Source: Physcocola sp002396385
Lineage (GTDB): Bacteria > Bacteroidota > Bacteroidia > Bacteroidales > Paludibacteraceae
Direction of reading: 5' to 3'
DNA length: 20,579 nt
Assembly (NCBI GenBank): GCA_946535435.1
Contig: CAMNDM010000055.1
Location: forward strand, 1-20,579
Shown: positions 7,153 to 13,929 of the stretch, piece after piece
How the letters are laid out: each line of letters starts with the position of its first letter
Position numbering within the stretch: the first letter of the stretch is position 1
Position numbers and translations under genes: made by a program
Notes under the pieces: model-generated
Database searches by the model: none
Told to the model about the DNA's origin: nothing
What the model saw: only the letters and a program-made list of their open reading frames with translations

Positions 7153-7749
7153 TTATTTCGCATTGTAACGTTCTTCCACTACTTCCCAGTTTATTATCGA
7201 CCAAAGGGCGGAAAGGTGGTCTGGACGTCGGTTTTGGTAGTCGAGGTAGTAAGCGTGTTCCCAAACGTCAAACGTTAATAGTGGCTTATTGCCACTTACA
7301 GCCGGATTCGAAGCGTTTTGTTCTTGGGTGATAACCAGTTTCCCTTCTGTGTCGGCTGAGAGCCAAACCCAGCCTGACCCGAACAATGTCGCTCCTTTCT
7401 TTTGAAACTCTTCTTTAAAGGCTTCGAAAGAACCGAAATCACGGACAATTGCTGCGGCAATATTGCCTTTGGGTTGGTTATCGCTTTGTGGTGTGCGGAA
7501 TTGTTTGAAGTAGAGCTCATGGTTCAAAATCTGACCCGCATTGTTGAATATACCTCCTTTTGACGATTTTACAATTTCGATAAGGTCTTTACCTTCATAT
7601 CCTGAGCCGGGAAGGAGGTTGTTGAGGTTGTTTACGTAGGCTTGAAGGTGTTTGCCGTGGTGGATTGAGATGGTTTGACGGCTAATTACTGGTTCTAATG
7701 CGTCTTCCGTATAGGGTAGAGCTGTTAATGTGATTTTTTCTGTTCCCAT
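7153..7749 (-). CDS. sodB: Superoxide dismutase, Fe/Mn family
   Basis: Converts superoxide to oxygen and hydrogen peroxide in the cytoplasm. Numbered from the ATG at 7749, the protein has 198 residues. Metal ligands are visible as His30 (IHHGKHLQAY), His77 (LNHELYF), Asp161 and His165 (DVWEHAYYLDYQN). Gln73, four residues before His77, is the position that marks Fe-type and cambialistic enzymes such as those of Bacteroides fragilis and Porphyromonas gingivalis; which metal is used in vivo cannot be read from the sequence. A frame extending to 7797 adds 16 residues that overlap the promoter and the upstream terminator, so the internal ATG, with the family-typical opening (LTALPYTEDALEPVIS), is preferred. 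Confidence 0.96.
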   Translation of the reverse strand: MGTEKITLTALPYTEDALEPVISRQTISIHHGKHLQAYVNNLNNLLPGSGYEGKDLIEIVKSSKGGIFNNAGQILNHELYFKQFRTPQSDNQPKGNIAAAIVRDFGSFEAFKEEFQKKGATLFGSGWVWLSADTEGKLVITQEQNASNPAVSGNKPLLTFDVWEHAYYLDYQNRRPDHLSALWSIINWEVVEERYNAK

Positions 7750-7764
7750 ATTGTTTGTTTTTAA

Positions 7765-7772
7765 CAAAGATA
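7765..7772 (-). promoter_or_regulatory. -7 box of the sod promoter
   Basis: TATCTTTG on the minus strand matches TAnnTTTG, 15 bp before the sod ATG. The -33 region falls inside the terminator stem of the his operon and has only a weak TTGTGG match. Confidence 0.6.
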
Positions 7773-7786
7773 GTGTTTTTATTATG

Positions 7787-7826
7787 AAAAAAGCCACAAC
7801 ACAAAATTCGAGTTGTGGCTTTTTTT
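7787..7826 (-). terminator. Terminator of the his operon
   Basis: GCCACAAC (7793-7800) pairs with GTTGTGGC (7812-7819). Flanking A and T runs extend the stem to about 14 bp and give a U-tract in both directions. It lies 14 bp after the DUF3127 stop and closes the operon that starts at 12190. Confidence 0.88.
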
Positions 7827-7840
7827 CGATATCTCCTTAT

Positions 7841-8278
7841 TTAGAATGGAAGATCGCTTGATTCGTCTTGTTGGGCTGCTGGTTGCTGCATTGGCTGTGG
7901 TGCTGCACCTGGTGCCATTGGCTGTGCTGGTGCGGCGTAGGTAGTGGCTGCAGCTGCTGTTGGAACGGCTGCTCCTGCAGGCTCTACTTTCCAAGCTCTG
8001 ATTGACGTAAACCAACGGCCTTGATACTCCCGGGCGTCAATGTCAAAACTAACTTTTACTGTGTTCCCTACTTGTAGAAGTTGGCTGGACTGTTGGATCT
8101 TGTCTGAACCGAAAATATTGAAGTTCAAACGGCGTGGATACTGTGCGCTTGGCTCACTGTATTCAATGACATAGTCTTGGCTAGCCCATTCGGTTCCGGC
8201 TGCGCTCGTACCTGTACGGATGGGGAGTACTGCAATAACGCGGCCTGTTGCTTCTAGTTGTTGTCCTGTTATATCCAT
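7841..8278 (-). CDS. DUF3127 protein with an SSB-like acidic tail
   Basis: A 145-residue protein. Residues 1-100 are the DUF3127 domain common in Bacteroidota, a small beta-rich domain opening with MDITGQQLEATGRVIAVLP and containing the strands RRLNFNIFG and VKVSFDIDAREYQGRWF. This looks like an OB-fold of the single-stranded-DNA-binding type; that is inference. Residues 101-137 are a low-complexity Ala/Pro/Gln/Met linker. The last residues DESSDLPF copy the acidic C-terminal tip of SSB (DDIPF-like), which in SSB docks repair and replication proteins. It is the last gene of the his operon, 8 bp after hisC and just before the terminator. A role in histidine synthesis is not suggested by the sequence. 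Confidence 0.82.
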   Translation of the reverse strand: MDITGQQLEATGRVIAVLPIRTGTSAAGTEWASQDYVIEYSEPSAQYPRRLNFNIFGSDKIQQSSQLLQVGNTVKVSFDIDAREYQGRWFTSIRAWKVEPAGAAVPTAAAATTYAAPAQPMAPGAAPQPMQQPAAQQDESSDLPF

Positions 8279-8286
8279 AATTTTTT

Positions 8287-9330
8287 TTATTTACAAAAAG
8301 ATGTGAGTGCCTTTACCAGTTCCTGGTTCTCTTCTGGGGAACCTACTGAAATGCGTACACAATTCTTACACAAAGATACACTATTTCTGTTTCTCACGAT
8401 TACTCCGCACCCAACTAAATGACTATAAAGTTTGTTGGCATCAGATACTTTTACTAAAATGAAGTTGGCATCGGTTGGGTAGATTCGCTCTACAAATGTG
8501 AATTTCGCGAGTTCTTTTGTCAATTGTTTCCTCTCTGCCAGTATTATCTTTCTCCATTCGTCAACCTTCTCTTTCCCAGAAAGCAGCGTTAACGCCTGTT
8601 GCTGGGTCAGAATGTTGATGTTGTATGGGTACTTTACCTTGTTCATCAGGTTGATGATTTCCTCTGACGCAAAAGCCATTCCAAGGCGGATGCCCGCACT
8701 TCCCCAGGCTTTCGAAAACGTTTGGAGTATGACGAGGTTCGCATATTCGTTTAGTTTTGCAATCCAACTTTCTTGACTTGAAAAATCGATGTAGGCTTCG
8801 TCTACCACTACAATGCCGGAAAAACTATCCAGTATTTTTTTGATTTCTGTGCCGTTCAATGCGTTGCCTGTCGGATTGTTCGGTGAACACAGCCATATAA
8901 CTTTTGTGTTCCCGTCTACTTTTGCCAGAAGCGATTCTGCGGTGAATTGGTAGTTCTCGTCGAGTAATACGGTACGGTATTCAACATTGTTAATGTCTGC
9001 ACATACTCTGTACATTCCGTATGTTGGCTCAATCGCGACTACGTTGTCAACTTTAGGCTCGCAAAATATGCGGTACATCAAGTCTATGGTTTCATCGCTG
9101 CCATTACCCAGACAGATGTTCTTAGGTGTTGAACCCTTGACTTTGACAATCTGCTTTTTTACCTCTACCTGAAACGGATCGGGGTAGCGGTTATAGGGGG
9201 CGTTATATGGATTCTCGTTCGCATCGAGGAATGTCGACGCTTCTCCTGTGAACTCGGTGCGGGCACAAGAGTAGGGCTCTAATTTCCAGATGTTAGGTCT
9301 GACGAGTTTTTCTAATTCGAATTTTGCCAT
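8287..9330 (-). CDS. hisC: Histidinol-phosphate aminotransferase
   Basis: A PLP-dependent enzyme converting imidazole-acetol phosphate and glutamate to histidinol phosphate. The 347-residue length is usual. Visible features are the N-terminal DANENPY, the substrate/PLP segment SPNNPTGN (149-156), Asp177 and Tyr180 in VVDEAYIDF, the Schiff-base Lys207 in TFSKAWGSAGIRLG, and Arg215 in the same motif for the PLP phosphate. It starts 29 bp after the hisD stop. In many Bacteroides the next gene is hisB; here the next gene is DUF3127, so the imidazole-glycerol-phosphate dehydratase/phosphatase must be encoded elsewhere if the pathway is complete. Confidence 0.96.
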   Translation of the reverse strand: MAKFELEKLVRPNIWKLEPYSCARTEFTGEASTFLDANENPYNAPYNRYPDPFQVEVKKQIVKVKGSTPKNICLGNGSDETIDLMYRIFCEPKVDNVVAIEPTYGMYRVCADINNVEYRTVLLDENYQFTAESLLAKVDGNTKVIWLCSPNNPTGNALNGTEIKKILDSFSGIVVVDEAYIDFSSQESWIAKLNEYANLVILQTFSKAWGSAGIRLGMAFASEEIINLMNKVKYPYNINILTQQQALTLLSGKEKVDEWRKIILAERKQLTKELAKFTFVERIYPTDANFILVKVSDANKLYSHLVGCGVIVRNRNSVSLCKNCVRISVGSPEENQELVKALTSFCK

Positions 9331-9359
9331 AATTGTGCTGGTTTAAATTCATATTCTGT

Positions 9360-10646
9360 TTATTTGTCCACTGCCTGTAAACGTAGGGTTACTGCATTTT
9401 TGTGGGCAAACAGCTGTTCGTTTTCTGCCATTATCTCAATTGTTGGACCAATGTTGCGCAAACCTTCTTCCGTGATTTCCTGGTAGGTGATTTTCTTGCG
9501 GAAACTGTCAAGGTTGACACCACTATAGGCGTGGGCGTATCCGCTTGTCGGAAGGGTATGGTTGGTACCGCTGGCGTAGTCGCCTGCGCTTTCCGATGTC
9601 CAATAGCCCAAGAAGATGGAACCGGCATTGTTGATGCGGTCTGCTATTGCCCTATAGTCTTTGGCTGAAATGATGAGGTGCTCTGGCGCGTATTCGTTCG
9701 ACAAGTCTATGGCTTCGTCCATATCTTTCACAACAAAGACCTTGCTGTTGGCGAGACTCTTTTCCGCAATCTCTTTCCTAGGAAGAAGTTGTACTTGTCT
9801 TTCTACTTCCTTTATGCAGGCTTCTGCCTGGCTTTCCGAGGTCGTTACCAATATGGCCTGGCTATCAACTCCATGTTCTGCCTGGCTTAGTAGGTCGCTG
9901 GCTACAAGTACAGGATTGGCGGTCTCGTCGGCTAGCACTTCTACTTCGCTCGGGCCTGCCGGCATGTCAATGGCAACATCTTTCAGGCTAACCAGTTGTT
10001 TGGCTGCGGTGACATACTGGTTGCCAGGGCCAAACACTTTGTAGCATTTTGGTACACTTTGGGTTCCATAGGCCATTGAACCAATTGCCTGTACACCGCC
10101 AATTTTGAAAATTCGGTTTACACCTGCGGTTTTTGCTGCAAATAAAACGGCTGCTGGTACTTTTCCTTCTCTGTTCGGTGGTGTGCATAGGGTTATTTCC
10201 TTGCAGCCTGCAATCTTAGCAGGAACTGCCAGCATTAATACCGTGCTGAACAATGGCGCTGTACCTCCGGGTATGTACAAACCTACCTTTTCTATTGCTT
10301 TTGCCTTCTGCCAGCAAGTTACACCTTGGGTCGTTTCTACGCAGGGTAGAGGTTGGTCTTGTGCGGCATGGAATTTATTGATGTTGTTCTTGGCTCTTAC
10401 AATAGCGGCTTTCAGGGCTTCGTCCAGTTCTTTTTCGGCTGCGTCAATCTCAGCCTCGGTTACTTGAAGGTTGTCTAGTTTGACGTGGTCGAACTTTTCT
10501 TCGTATTCTCTAACGGCTTCGTCTCCGCGTTTCTGTATATCGTCGAGAATGCCTCTAACGGTCGCAAAAAGCTGGGTGGTGTCGAAATGTGGGCGTTCTA
10601 GTAGTTTCGCCCACTCTTCTTTTTTCGCATATTTAATTAACTGCAT
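9360..10646 (-). CDS. hisD: Histidinol dehydrogenase
   Basis: A zinc enzyme that oxidises histidinol to histidine in two NAD-dependent steps, the last of the pathway. The 428-residue protein keeps all active-site residues at a constant offset of 4 from the E. coli numbering: zinc ligands Gln255, His258, Asp356 and His415, and catalytic Glu322-His323 in YAPEHLI. The long motif SQAEHGVDSQA and the segment GDYASGTNHTLPT are intact. It lies between hisG (12 bp gap) and hisC (29 bp gap), with no internal promoter or terminator visible. Confidence 0.97.
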   Translation of the reverse strand: MQLIKYAKKEEWAKLLERPHFDTTQLFATVRGILDDIQKRGDEAVREYEEKFDHVKLDNLQVTEAEIDAAEKELDEALKAAIVRAKNNINKFHAAQDQPLPCVETTQGVTCWQKAKAIEKVGLYIPGGTAPLFSTVLMLAVPAKIAGCKEITLCTPPNREGKVPAAVLFAAKTAGVNRIFKIGGVQAIGSMAYGTQSVPKCYKVFGPGNQYVTAAKQLVSLKDVAIDMPAGPSEVEVLADETANPVLVASDLLSQAEHGVDSQAILVTTSESQAEACIKEVERQVQLLPRKEIAEKSLANSKVFVVKDMDEAIDLSNEYAPEHLIISAKDYRAIADRINNAGSIFLGYWTSESAGDYASGTNHTLPTSGYAHAYSGVNLDSFRKKITYQEITEEGLRNIGPTIEIMAENEQLFAHKNAVTLRLQAVDK

Positions 10647-10658
10647 AGCTGCTGGGTT

Positions 10659-11516
10659 TTAGAGAATCATTTTTTCAATAGGTACAACCAAGATGCCTTC
10701 TGCTCCGAGTGCCTTTAACTGGTTGATTATTTCCCAGAAACTCTCTTCTTCAATTACCGACTGTAGGCTTGACCAGCCTGGGGTGTCGAGTGCGGTGATG
10801 GTTGGCGCTTTCATGCCTGGAAGTATCTTTCCAACTTCGTCTATTTTGTCGGTCGGAATGTTCATCATGATGTACTTCTTGCCTTCTGCATTTTTATAGC
10901 TGTTGAAACGGAATAAGAGTTCGTCAAGAATCTCTTTCTTTTCAGCGCTCAATCCTTTGTGGCCGATCATGATGGCCTCGCTGTGCATAACAATCTCAAC
11001 TTCTTTCAGTTTGTTGCTGACCAGTGTGCTGCCTGAACTTACAATGTCGAAAATGGCATCTGCAAAACCTATCCCTGGCGCAACTTCAACTGAACCCATA
11101 ATTTCATGGATTTCGGCCTTGATGTTGTTCTTGTCTAAGTACTGTTTCAGAATATTGGGGTATGAGGTTGCTATTTTTTTCCCGTTGAACCATTGAACAC
11201 CCGGATATGTTGCAGCCTCTGCCTCTGGAATGGCGAGTGATATACGGCATTTGCTGAAATCGAGGCGTTTGATGATGTCGGCCTCTTGACCTTTCTCAAC
11301 GAATTCGTTTTCTCCTACAATGCCTACGTCTGCTATGCCGGCGGCTACTACTTGGGGAATATCGTCATCGCGTAGGTAGAGTATCTCAACTGGGAAGTTC
11401 TTCGCCTTTACTAAAAGCGTACGTTTTCCACCATCTACTTTAATGCTCGATTCTGCCAACATGGTCGAGGTCTCTTCAAACAAACGACCTTTTGACTGTA
11501 CTGCAATTCTCAACAT
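10659..11516 (-). CDS. hisG: ATP phosphoribosyltransferase, long form
   Basis: The committed first step: ATP plus PRPP gives phosphoribosyl-ATP. The 285-residue protein opens MLRIAVQSKGRLFEET. It carries the PRPP loop DAIFDIVSSGSTL at 153-165 and the second-domain segment VGIVGENEF near 64-72. Residues from about 210 to the end (KKYIMMNIPTDKIDEVGKI onward) are the C-terminal HisG_C domain, which binds histidine for feedback inhibition; its presence means HisZ is not needed. It starts 19 bp after the thioesterase-like gene, inside the attenuator-controlled transcript, so the enzyme is probably controlled both at expression and by end-product inhibition. Confidence 0.96.
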   Translation of the reverse strand: MLRIAVQSKGRLFEETSTMLAESSIKVDGGKRTLLVKAKNFPVEILYLRDDDIPQVVAAGIADVGIVGENEFVEKGQEADIIKRLDFSKCRISLAIPEAEAATYPGVQWFNGKKIATSYPNILKQYLDKNNIKAEIHEIMGSVEVAPGIGFADAIFDIVSSGSTLVSNKLKEVEIVMHSEAIMIGHKGLSAEKKEILDELLFRFNSYKNAEGKKYIMMNIPTDKIDEVGKILPGMKAPTITALDTPGWSSLQSVIEEESFWEIINQLKALGAEGILVVPIEKMIL

Positions 11517-11535
11517 AATGCTTCTATATTTTTAT

Positions 11536-12027
11536 TTATTCTTTATTGTCTGTGTCTTCTTCTACGGTCATATCTGAGTAGTAGAAGTTAGAGATACTTT
11601 CTTCTTTCGAATAGGTGAAGTAGAGTGCTGTGGCTTCTGCGCATCGTTCGCCTGCCATATTCTCAATCCAGCACTCAACCCAAGCCAAATTATGGGCTGT
11701 CTTCTTCATTTTACCTTTAATGGTCAGATATGGGTCTGTGCTATGGACGGGCTTGATAAACTTTGTATCAAGTTTACTGGTGACTCCTGCAACTTTCAAA
11801 TCGTGATGAACCACCCAGGCTGCTACTTCGTCCATCAGTGTGCACTGTATGCCTCCATGGATGACCCCTGGCCAACCGGCAAATTTTGATTGGGGTTCCC
11901 ATCGGCATATTATTTCACCATTATCTCCTTCCTTGAATTCCATTTGCAAGCCATCTTCATTTGATGCGCTGCAGCCGAAACACCGGAATTCGGTATACCT
12001 TTTCCATGGGTTGTTGATCTTCCGCAT
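11536..12027 (-). CDS. PaaI-like hotdog-fold thioesterase, first gene of the his operon
   Basis: Numbered from the ATG at 12027, the protein has 163 residues and one hotdog domain. It has an early Cys-Phe-Gly-Cys pair (CFGCSASNEDGLQ), common in this PaaI/YigI-like group, then the loop GWPGVIHGGIQCTLMDE with the conserved His-Gly-Gly and an acidic residue on the following helix. The strands VTSKLDTKFIKPV and AWVECWIEN complete the fold. Relatives hydrolyse acyl-CoA thioesters; this substrate is unknown. A TTG at 12066 would extend the frame into the attenuator stem, so the ATG is preferred. It is the gene directly after the his attenuator, and its start lies 19 bp beyond the stem, so it is made only when the attenuator reads through. 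Confidence 0.85.
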   Translation of the reverse strand: MRKINNPWKRYTEFRCFGCSASNEDGLQMEFKEGDNGEIICRWEPQSKFAGWPGVIHGGIQCTLMDEVAAWVVHHDLKVAGVTSKLDTKFIKPVHSTDPYLTIKGKMKKTAHNLAWVECWIENMAGERCAEATALYFTYSKEESISNFYYSDMTVEEDTDNKE

Positions 12028-12041
12028 ATTCCTGTCTGAAA

Positions 12042-12071
12042 TAAAAAAGCTTGCCGAAAACGGCAAGCTTT
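12042..12071 (-). terminator. Attenuator terminator of the his operon
   Basis: On the minus strand AAGCTTGCCG (12070-12061), a TTTT loop and CGGCAAGCTT (12056-12047) form a perfect 10-bp stem, followed by TTTTATTT. It sits between the His-rich leader peptide and the first structural gene. Part of its 5' arm and loop (12058-12068) can instead pair with 12105-12115, so the two structures exclude each other. Confidence 0.88.
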
Positions 12072-12091
12072 ATATCGTTTAGAAGGTTTGA

Positions 12092-12115
12092 CACACATCC
12101 ATATGCTCACCGTTT
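12092..12115 (-). promoter_or_regulatory. Antiterminator arm and leader-pairing segment of the his attenuator
   Basis: AAACGGTGAGC (12115-12105) pairs with GCTTGCCGTTT (12068-12058) over 11 bp, with two G-U pairs, which opens the terminator. It begins 2-5 bases after the leader stop codon, so a ribosome sitting at the stop would cover it. GGATGTGTG (12100-12092) can pair with CACATATCC inside the leader codons (12146-12138) over 9 bp with one G-U pair. Confidence 0.75.
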
Positions 12116-12117
12116 AA

Positions 12118-12162
12118 TTAACGCTGATGATGATGGTGGATATGTGAAACACTCATTTTCAT
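12118..12162 (-). CDS. hisL: Histidine leader peptide
   Basis: A 14-codon frame, MKMSVSHIHHHHQR and TAA, of which five codons are His (CAT CAC CAT CAT CAT in order after SVS and I, mostly clustered). It lies between a promoter -7 box and a factor-independent terminator in front of the his genes. Its position and composition are those of an amino-acid attenuator leader: a shortage of charged tRNA-His would stall ribosomes in the cluster. A second ATG two codons in (12156) could be the true start. Too short for homology methods; the call rests on composition, position and the alternative RNA structures. Confidence 0.85.
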   Translation of the reverse strand: MKMSVSHIHHHHQR

Positions 12163-12180
12163 TCTGTTTTTTATTCTTTG

Positions 12181-12188
12181 CAAAAGTA
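12181..12188 (-). promoter_or_regulatory. -7 box of the his operon promoter
   Basis: TACTTTTG on the minus strand matches TAnnTTTG, 19 bp before the leader peptide ATG at 12162. No good TTTG -33 element is present at the usual spacing. It lies just after the terminator of the lipoprotein gene (12222-12252), where a new promoter would be needed. Confidence 0.65.
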
Positions 12189-12221
12189 GTGATTTTATTT
12201 TGTAATACCTACTCAGAAAAT

Positions 12222-12252
12222 AAAAAAGTCTGGTTATTAGCCAGACTTTTTT
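12222..12252 (-). terminator. Terminator of the pheT-yebC-lipoprotein transcript
   Basis: GTCTGG (12228-12233) pairs with CCAGAC (12241-12246) across a 7-base loop, with A6 and T6 flanks adding further pairs. The minus-strand tail is TTTTTTATTTT. It lies 17 bp after the lipoprotein stop. Confidence 0.87.
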
Positions 12253-12269
12253 CGGAATCTTGTTCTGTA

Positions 12270-13130
12270 TTAGTATTGAATGTCGAACTTGATGATGTCG
12301 CCATCCATCTCTAAGATGTGGATCAAATAGTAGTAACTACCTGCTTTGTAAACAAGGTATTCGGTCTTTTCTTTGCTGATTGATGGCTTCCCATAGTCAC
12401 CAAGACCCTCAGCCTGAAGGTAGAAGTCACCTTTTGAACCTTGGTAGTTCTCGTAGTCCTCCTCTGTGATTGCGTGGAGTTTTGCAGTTCCAAAAGTGAA
12501 ATCTTTAACACCACCTTCGTTGCTTACATTGTAAGTGAGTGCTGTTAAAGCGTTGGTGCTGAACTTTTTGGCGTACTGCTTGCCAGATGCATCAAGAATA
12601 ATGGTCTGTTTGTTTGACAGATATCTGTTTGATGAGGAACCTGAACCGCTGTAAGGTGAGTTTCCTTTCTCATTAACAACTTCCAAATTCTGTGACCAGA
12701 TTGTACCTTTGTCTGTTGTTACTTTAATAGTGTATTTCCCGTAAACACCTACTAAGGTGATCTTCTTTTCTGTAGATGGAGTCTCGTAGGTGAACTTGTC
12801 GTTGTAAACGTTGTCGTTAGCATCTACTGCTGCCGCATTATACTCATAACTATTGTTGATAGTTATTTGAACTTTCTTGATTTTGCTACCGTCTGTAGCT
12901 TTCAAGTTTAATGTCAACTGGTCGTCAACTCCAACTTTACCTTCTTTTTGGTAAACTGTACCTCTCTTAAGTGTAATTTCCTTTGGTGATTCTTCACCGT
13001 TGGCAGTCAAACTGATTTTTGCAAGAGCAATGACTGGGGTGTCGTTGTTGTCATCATCGTCGTCGCTGCATGATGTGAATCCTACAGAAAGAGATGCAAG
13101 TAGGAATAGGGGCATTAAAAACTTCTTCAT
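12270..13130 (-). CDS. Probable surface lipoprotein of unknown function
   Basis: A 286-residue protein with a lipoprotein signal: KK, a hydrophobic core, and lipobox FTSC with Cys21. The residues right after Cys are Ser then five Asp (SDDDDDNND), the acid-rich lipoprotein export signal that sends Bacteroidota lipoproteins to the outer face of the outer membrane. The remainder is beta-rich with no recognised domain: a Ser/Gly-rich linker near the middle (PYSGSGSSS) divides it into two parts, suggesting two beta domains. It starts 29 bp after yebC on the same strand, with no promoter box seen, and is followed by a strong terminator. Function unknown; link to yebC probably incidental. Confidence 0.85.
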   Translation of the reverse strand: MKKFLMPLFLLASLSVGFTSCSDDDDDNNDTPVIALAKISLTANGEESPKEITLKRGTVYQKEGKVGVDDQLTLNLKATDGSKIKKVQITINNSYEYNAAAVDANDNVYNDKFTYETPSTEKKITLVGVYGKYTIKVTTDKGTIWSQNLEVVNEKGNSPYSGSGSSSNRYLSNKQTIILDASGKQYAKKFSTNALTALTYNVSNEGGVKDFTFGTAKLHAITEEDYENYQGSKGDFYLQAEGLGDYGKPSISKEKTEYLVYKAGSYYYLIHILEMDGDIIKFDIQY

Positions 13131-13159
13131 TTTTCTGTTATTTTTGTGTTGTTAAAAAA

Positions 13160-13894
13160 TTATGCTTCTTCTGTTTCGTCTTCCACCATATTGTGGAATA
13201 CATTCTGTACATCGTCGTCTTCTTCAATTTTGTCTAACAACTTCTGTACCTTTTCTCGTTGTTCGGGTGTAACTTCCTTCATGTTATTTGGAAGGTATAC
13301 ATATTCGCTACTTAGAATCTCGAATCCGTTTTCTTCTAGGTAGCCTTGTATTTTCGTTCCACCTTCAAAAGTGCCTTCAATCAAAATTTCTCCGGCCTCT
13401 TCGTCCATTTCCACGCTTTCTGCTCCGTAGTCGATGAGCTCAAGCTCTAATTCCTCAACGTCAACTCCGTCTTTTTTTGCACGGATTTCAGTCTTATGGT
13501 CGAACAAGAACGAAAGGCTGCCCGAGTTGCCAAGTGCACCTCCGTTATGGTCGAAGTAGTTGCGTATGTTGCCTACTGTTCGGGTGTTGTTATCGGTCGC
13601 AGTTTCAACGAGAATAGCCACTCCTGCTGGACCATAGCCTTCGTATACAACAACTTTATAATCGCTTGAATCCTTTTCGGTCGCCTTTTTAATTGCGCGC
13701 TCAATGTTGTCTTTTGGCATGTTCTCCGTTTTTGCTGTCGCAATAAGCGCACGCAATCGTGGGTTGCCTGTTGGGTCGGGGCCTCCGGCTTTTACAGCCA
13801 TACAGATTTCCTTACCCAGTTTGGTAAACACACGGGCCATATGGCCCCAACGTTTGAACTTTCTTGCTTTACGGAATTCAAATGCTCTTCCCAT
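13160..13894 (-). CDS. yebC: YebC/PmpR family (TACO1-like) protein
   Basis: A 244-residue protein of the YebC family. The N-terminal segment GHMARVFTKLGKEICMAVKAGGPDP and the ENMPKDNIERAIKKA motif are typical, and the length matches. Members were first described as DNA-binding regulators and later as translation factors acting on ribosomes stalled at proline-rich stretches; which applies here cannot be told. The acidic C-terminus (KIEEDDDVQNVFHNM) is also typical. It lies 35 bp after pheT and 29 bp before a lipoprotein gene, all on one strand, so it is probably co-transcribed with pheT. A translation role would suit that neighbour. Confidence 0.95.
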   Translation of the reverse strand: MGRAFEFRKARKFKRWGHMARVFTKLGKEICMAVKAGGPDPTGNPRLRALIATAKTENMPKDNIERAIKKATEKDSSDYKVVVYEGYGPAGVAILVETATDNNTRTVGNIRNYFDHNGGALGNSGSLSFLFDHKTEIRAKKDGVDVEELELELIDYGAESVEMDEEAGEILIEGTFEGGTKIQGYLEENGFEILSSEYVYLPNNMKEVTPEQREKVQKLLDKIEEDDDVQNVFHNMVEDETEEA

Positions 13895-13929
13895 ATTAGT
13901 TTGTTATCTTTTGTAATTTATATTCTGTT

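Noticed and set aside
7750..7797. A 16-residue N-terminal extension of superoxide dismutase
   Set aside because: It lies over the sod promoter box and the his terminator; the ATG at 7749 gives the family-typical N-terminus.
12028..12066. TTG start extending the thioesterase by 13 residues
   Set aside because: The extra codons lie inside the attenuator stem; the ATG at 12027 directly follows it and fits the family.
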